Source of the DNA: Bacillus norwichensis
GTDB taxonomy: Bacteria > Bacillota > Bacilli > Bacillales > Bacillaceae_C
DNA: 64,000 bases
Assembly: GCF_014836955.1 (NCBI RefSeq)
Contig: NZ_JACSPV010000012.1
Coordinates: forward strand, 60,142 to 124,141
Direction: 5' to 3'
In this document: piece after piece, positions 63,931-64,000 of the stretch
How positions within the stretch are numbered: position 1 is the stretch's first letter
How the letters are laid out: each line of letters begins with the position of its first letter
The notes under the pieces: model-generated
Seen by the model: the letters and a program-made list of their open reading frames with translations, nothing else
Database searches by the model: none
What the model was told of the DNA's origin: nothing
Made by a program: the position numbers and the translations under genes

Positions 63931-64000
63931 CTGATAAACTAAAGTGGACAGTTCCCGCCAAATAAGATTGAACACTTTATCTGAGGGAATGGGAGTTCAA
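63928..64000 (+). mobile_element. Putative insertion sequence left end (IS3-like), continuing past the window
   Basis: The junction after GGGTGGCTG begins TGACTGATAAACTAAAG, then TGGACAGTTCCCGCC and a GAGGGAATGGGAG Shine-Dalgarno-like site, the typical layout of an IS3-family terminal repeat and leader. No transposase is visible because the window ends. The assignment rests on the abrupt break of the amidohydrolase. Confidence 0.45.

Overview
The window is a low-GC, spore-forming Bacillaceae chromosome (Bacillus sensu lato). The evidence is housekeeping gene order close to the Bacillus subtilis icd-to-gerE segment, spore genes (ytaF, ytxC, sspI, gerE, tgl), two T-box leaders, an L20-type leader, a lysine riboswitch, SigA-type promoters at 17-bp spacing, and many GTG/TTG starts behind strong Shine-Dalgarno sequences.

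Layout. 0-4.5 kb: end of icd, mdh, a MaoC-like hotdog gene, an hflK-hflC pair where B. subtilis has phoPR, and a DUF4260 membrane gene. 4.7-18.6 kb: polA-mutM-ytaF-coaE, gapB with CcpN-like boxes, a signal peptidase, nrdR-dnaB-dnaI, ytxC and T-box-controlled thrS. 18.7-25.3 kb: a YusW-like lipoprotein, infC-rpmI-rplT, a VTT-domain membrane protein, ysdB, dUTPase, ysdC, a small membrane exporter and sspI. 25.4-30.1 kb: an rRNA methyltransferase and T-box-controlled pheST. 30.4-35.1 kb: an accessory block (CtaG-like, NRDE, MFS exporter, PQQ-type sugar dehydrogenase lipoprotein) placed between pheT and rnhC. 35.4-42.3 kb: rnhC, zapA-cvpA, polX, mutS2, yshE and a 26-residue membrane peptide. 42.6-48.4 kb: fatty-acid degradation (lcfA, fadR, fadB, etfB, etfA) and trxA. 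48.9-57.1 kb: uvrC, lysine-riboswitch-controlled lysC, yslB, sdhCAB and ysmA. 57.1-62.3 kb: a decayed accessory block that separates ysmA from gerE. It holds small membrane proteins, a degenerate second gerE, a spore transglutaminase, an exonuclease-BRCT protein and a frameshifted XRE regulator. 62.9-64 kb: an amidohydrolase cut short at what looks like an insertion sequence.

Three dispersed repeat families are the most unusual content. Family A (nine copies, about 155-196 bp, all on the + strand) has a long closing helix, a T-arm-like loop and a terminal hairpin whose base pairs covary between copies. Four copies stop 18-36 nt before a start codon. Family B (about eight copies, 75-210 bp) consists of long imperfect inverted repeats, mostly after genes. 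Family C is a palindromic GGGGTCAGACCCC unit; one copy supplies the stop codon of the MFS gene and one core lies inside the yslB coding sequence.

The genes jointly cover the TCA cycle (icd, mdh, sdhCAB), gluconeogenesis (gapB), beta-oxidation with electron transfer to ETF, DNA replication and repair (polA, mutM, dnaB, dnaI, polX, mutS2, uvrC, rnhC), translation (thrS, pheST, infC, rpmI, rplT) and late sporulation (gerE, tgl, sspI). All assignments come from reading the sequence; no database search was run.
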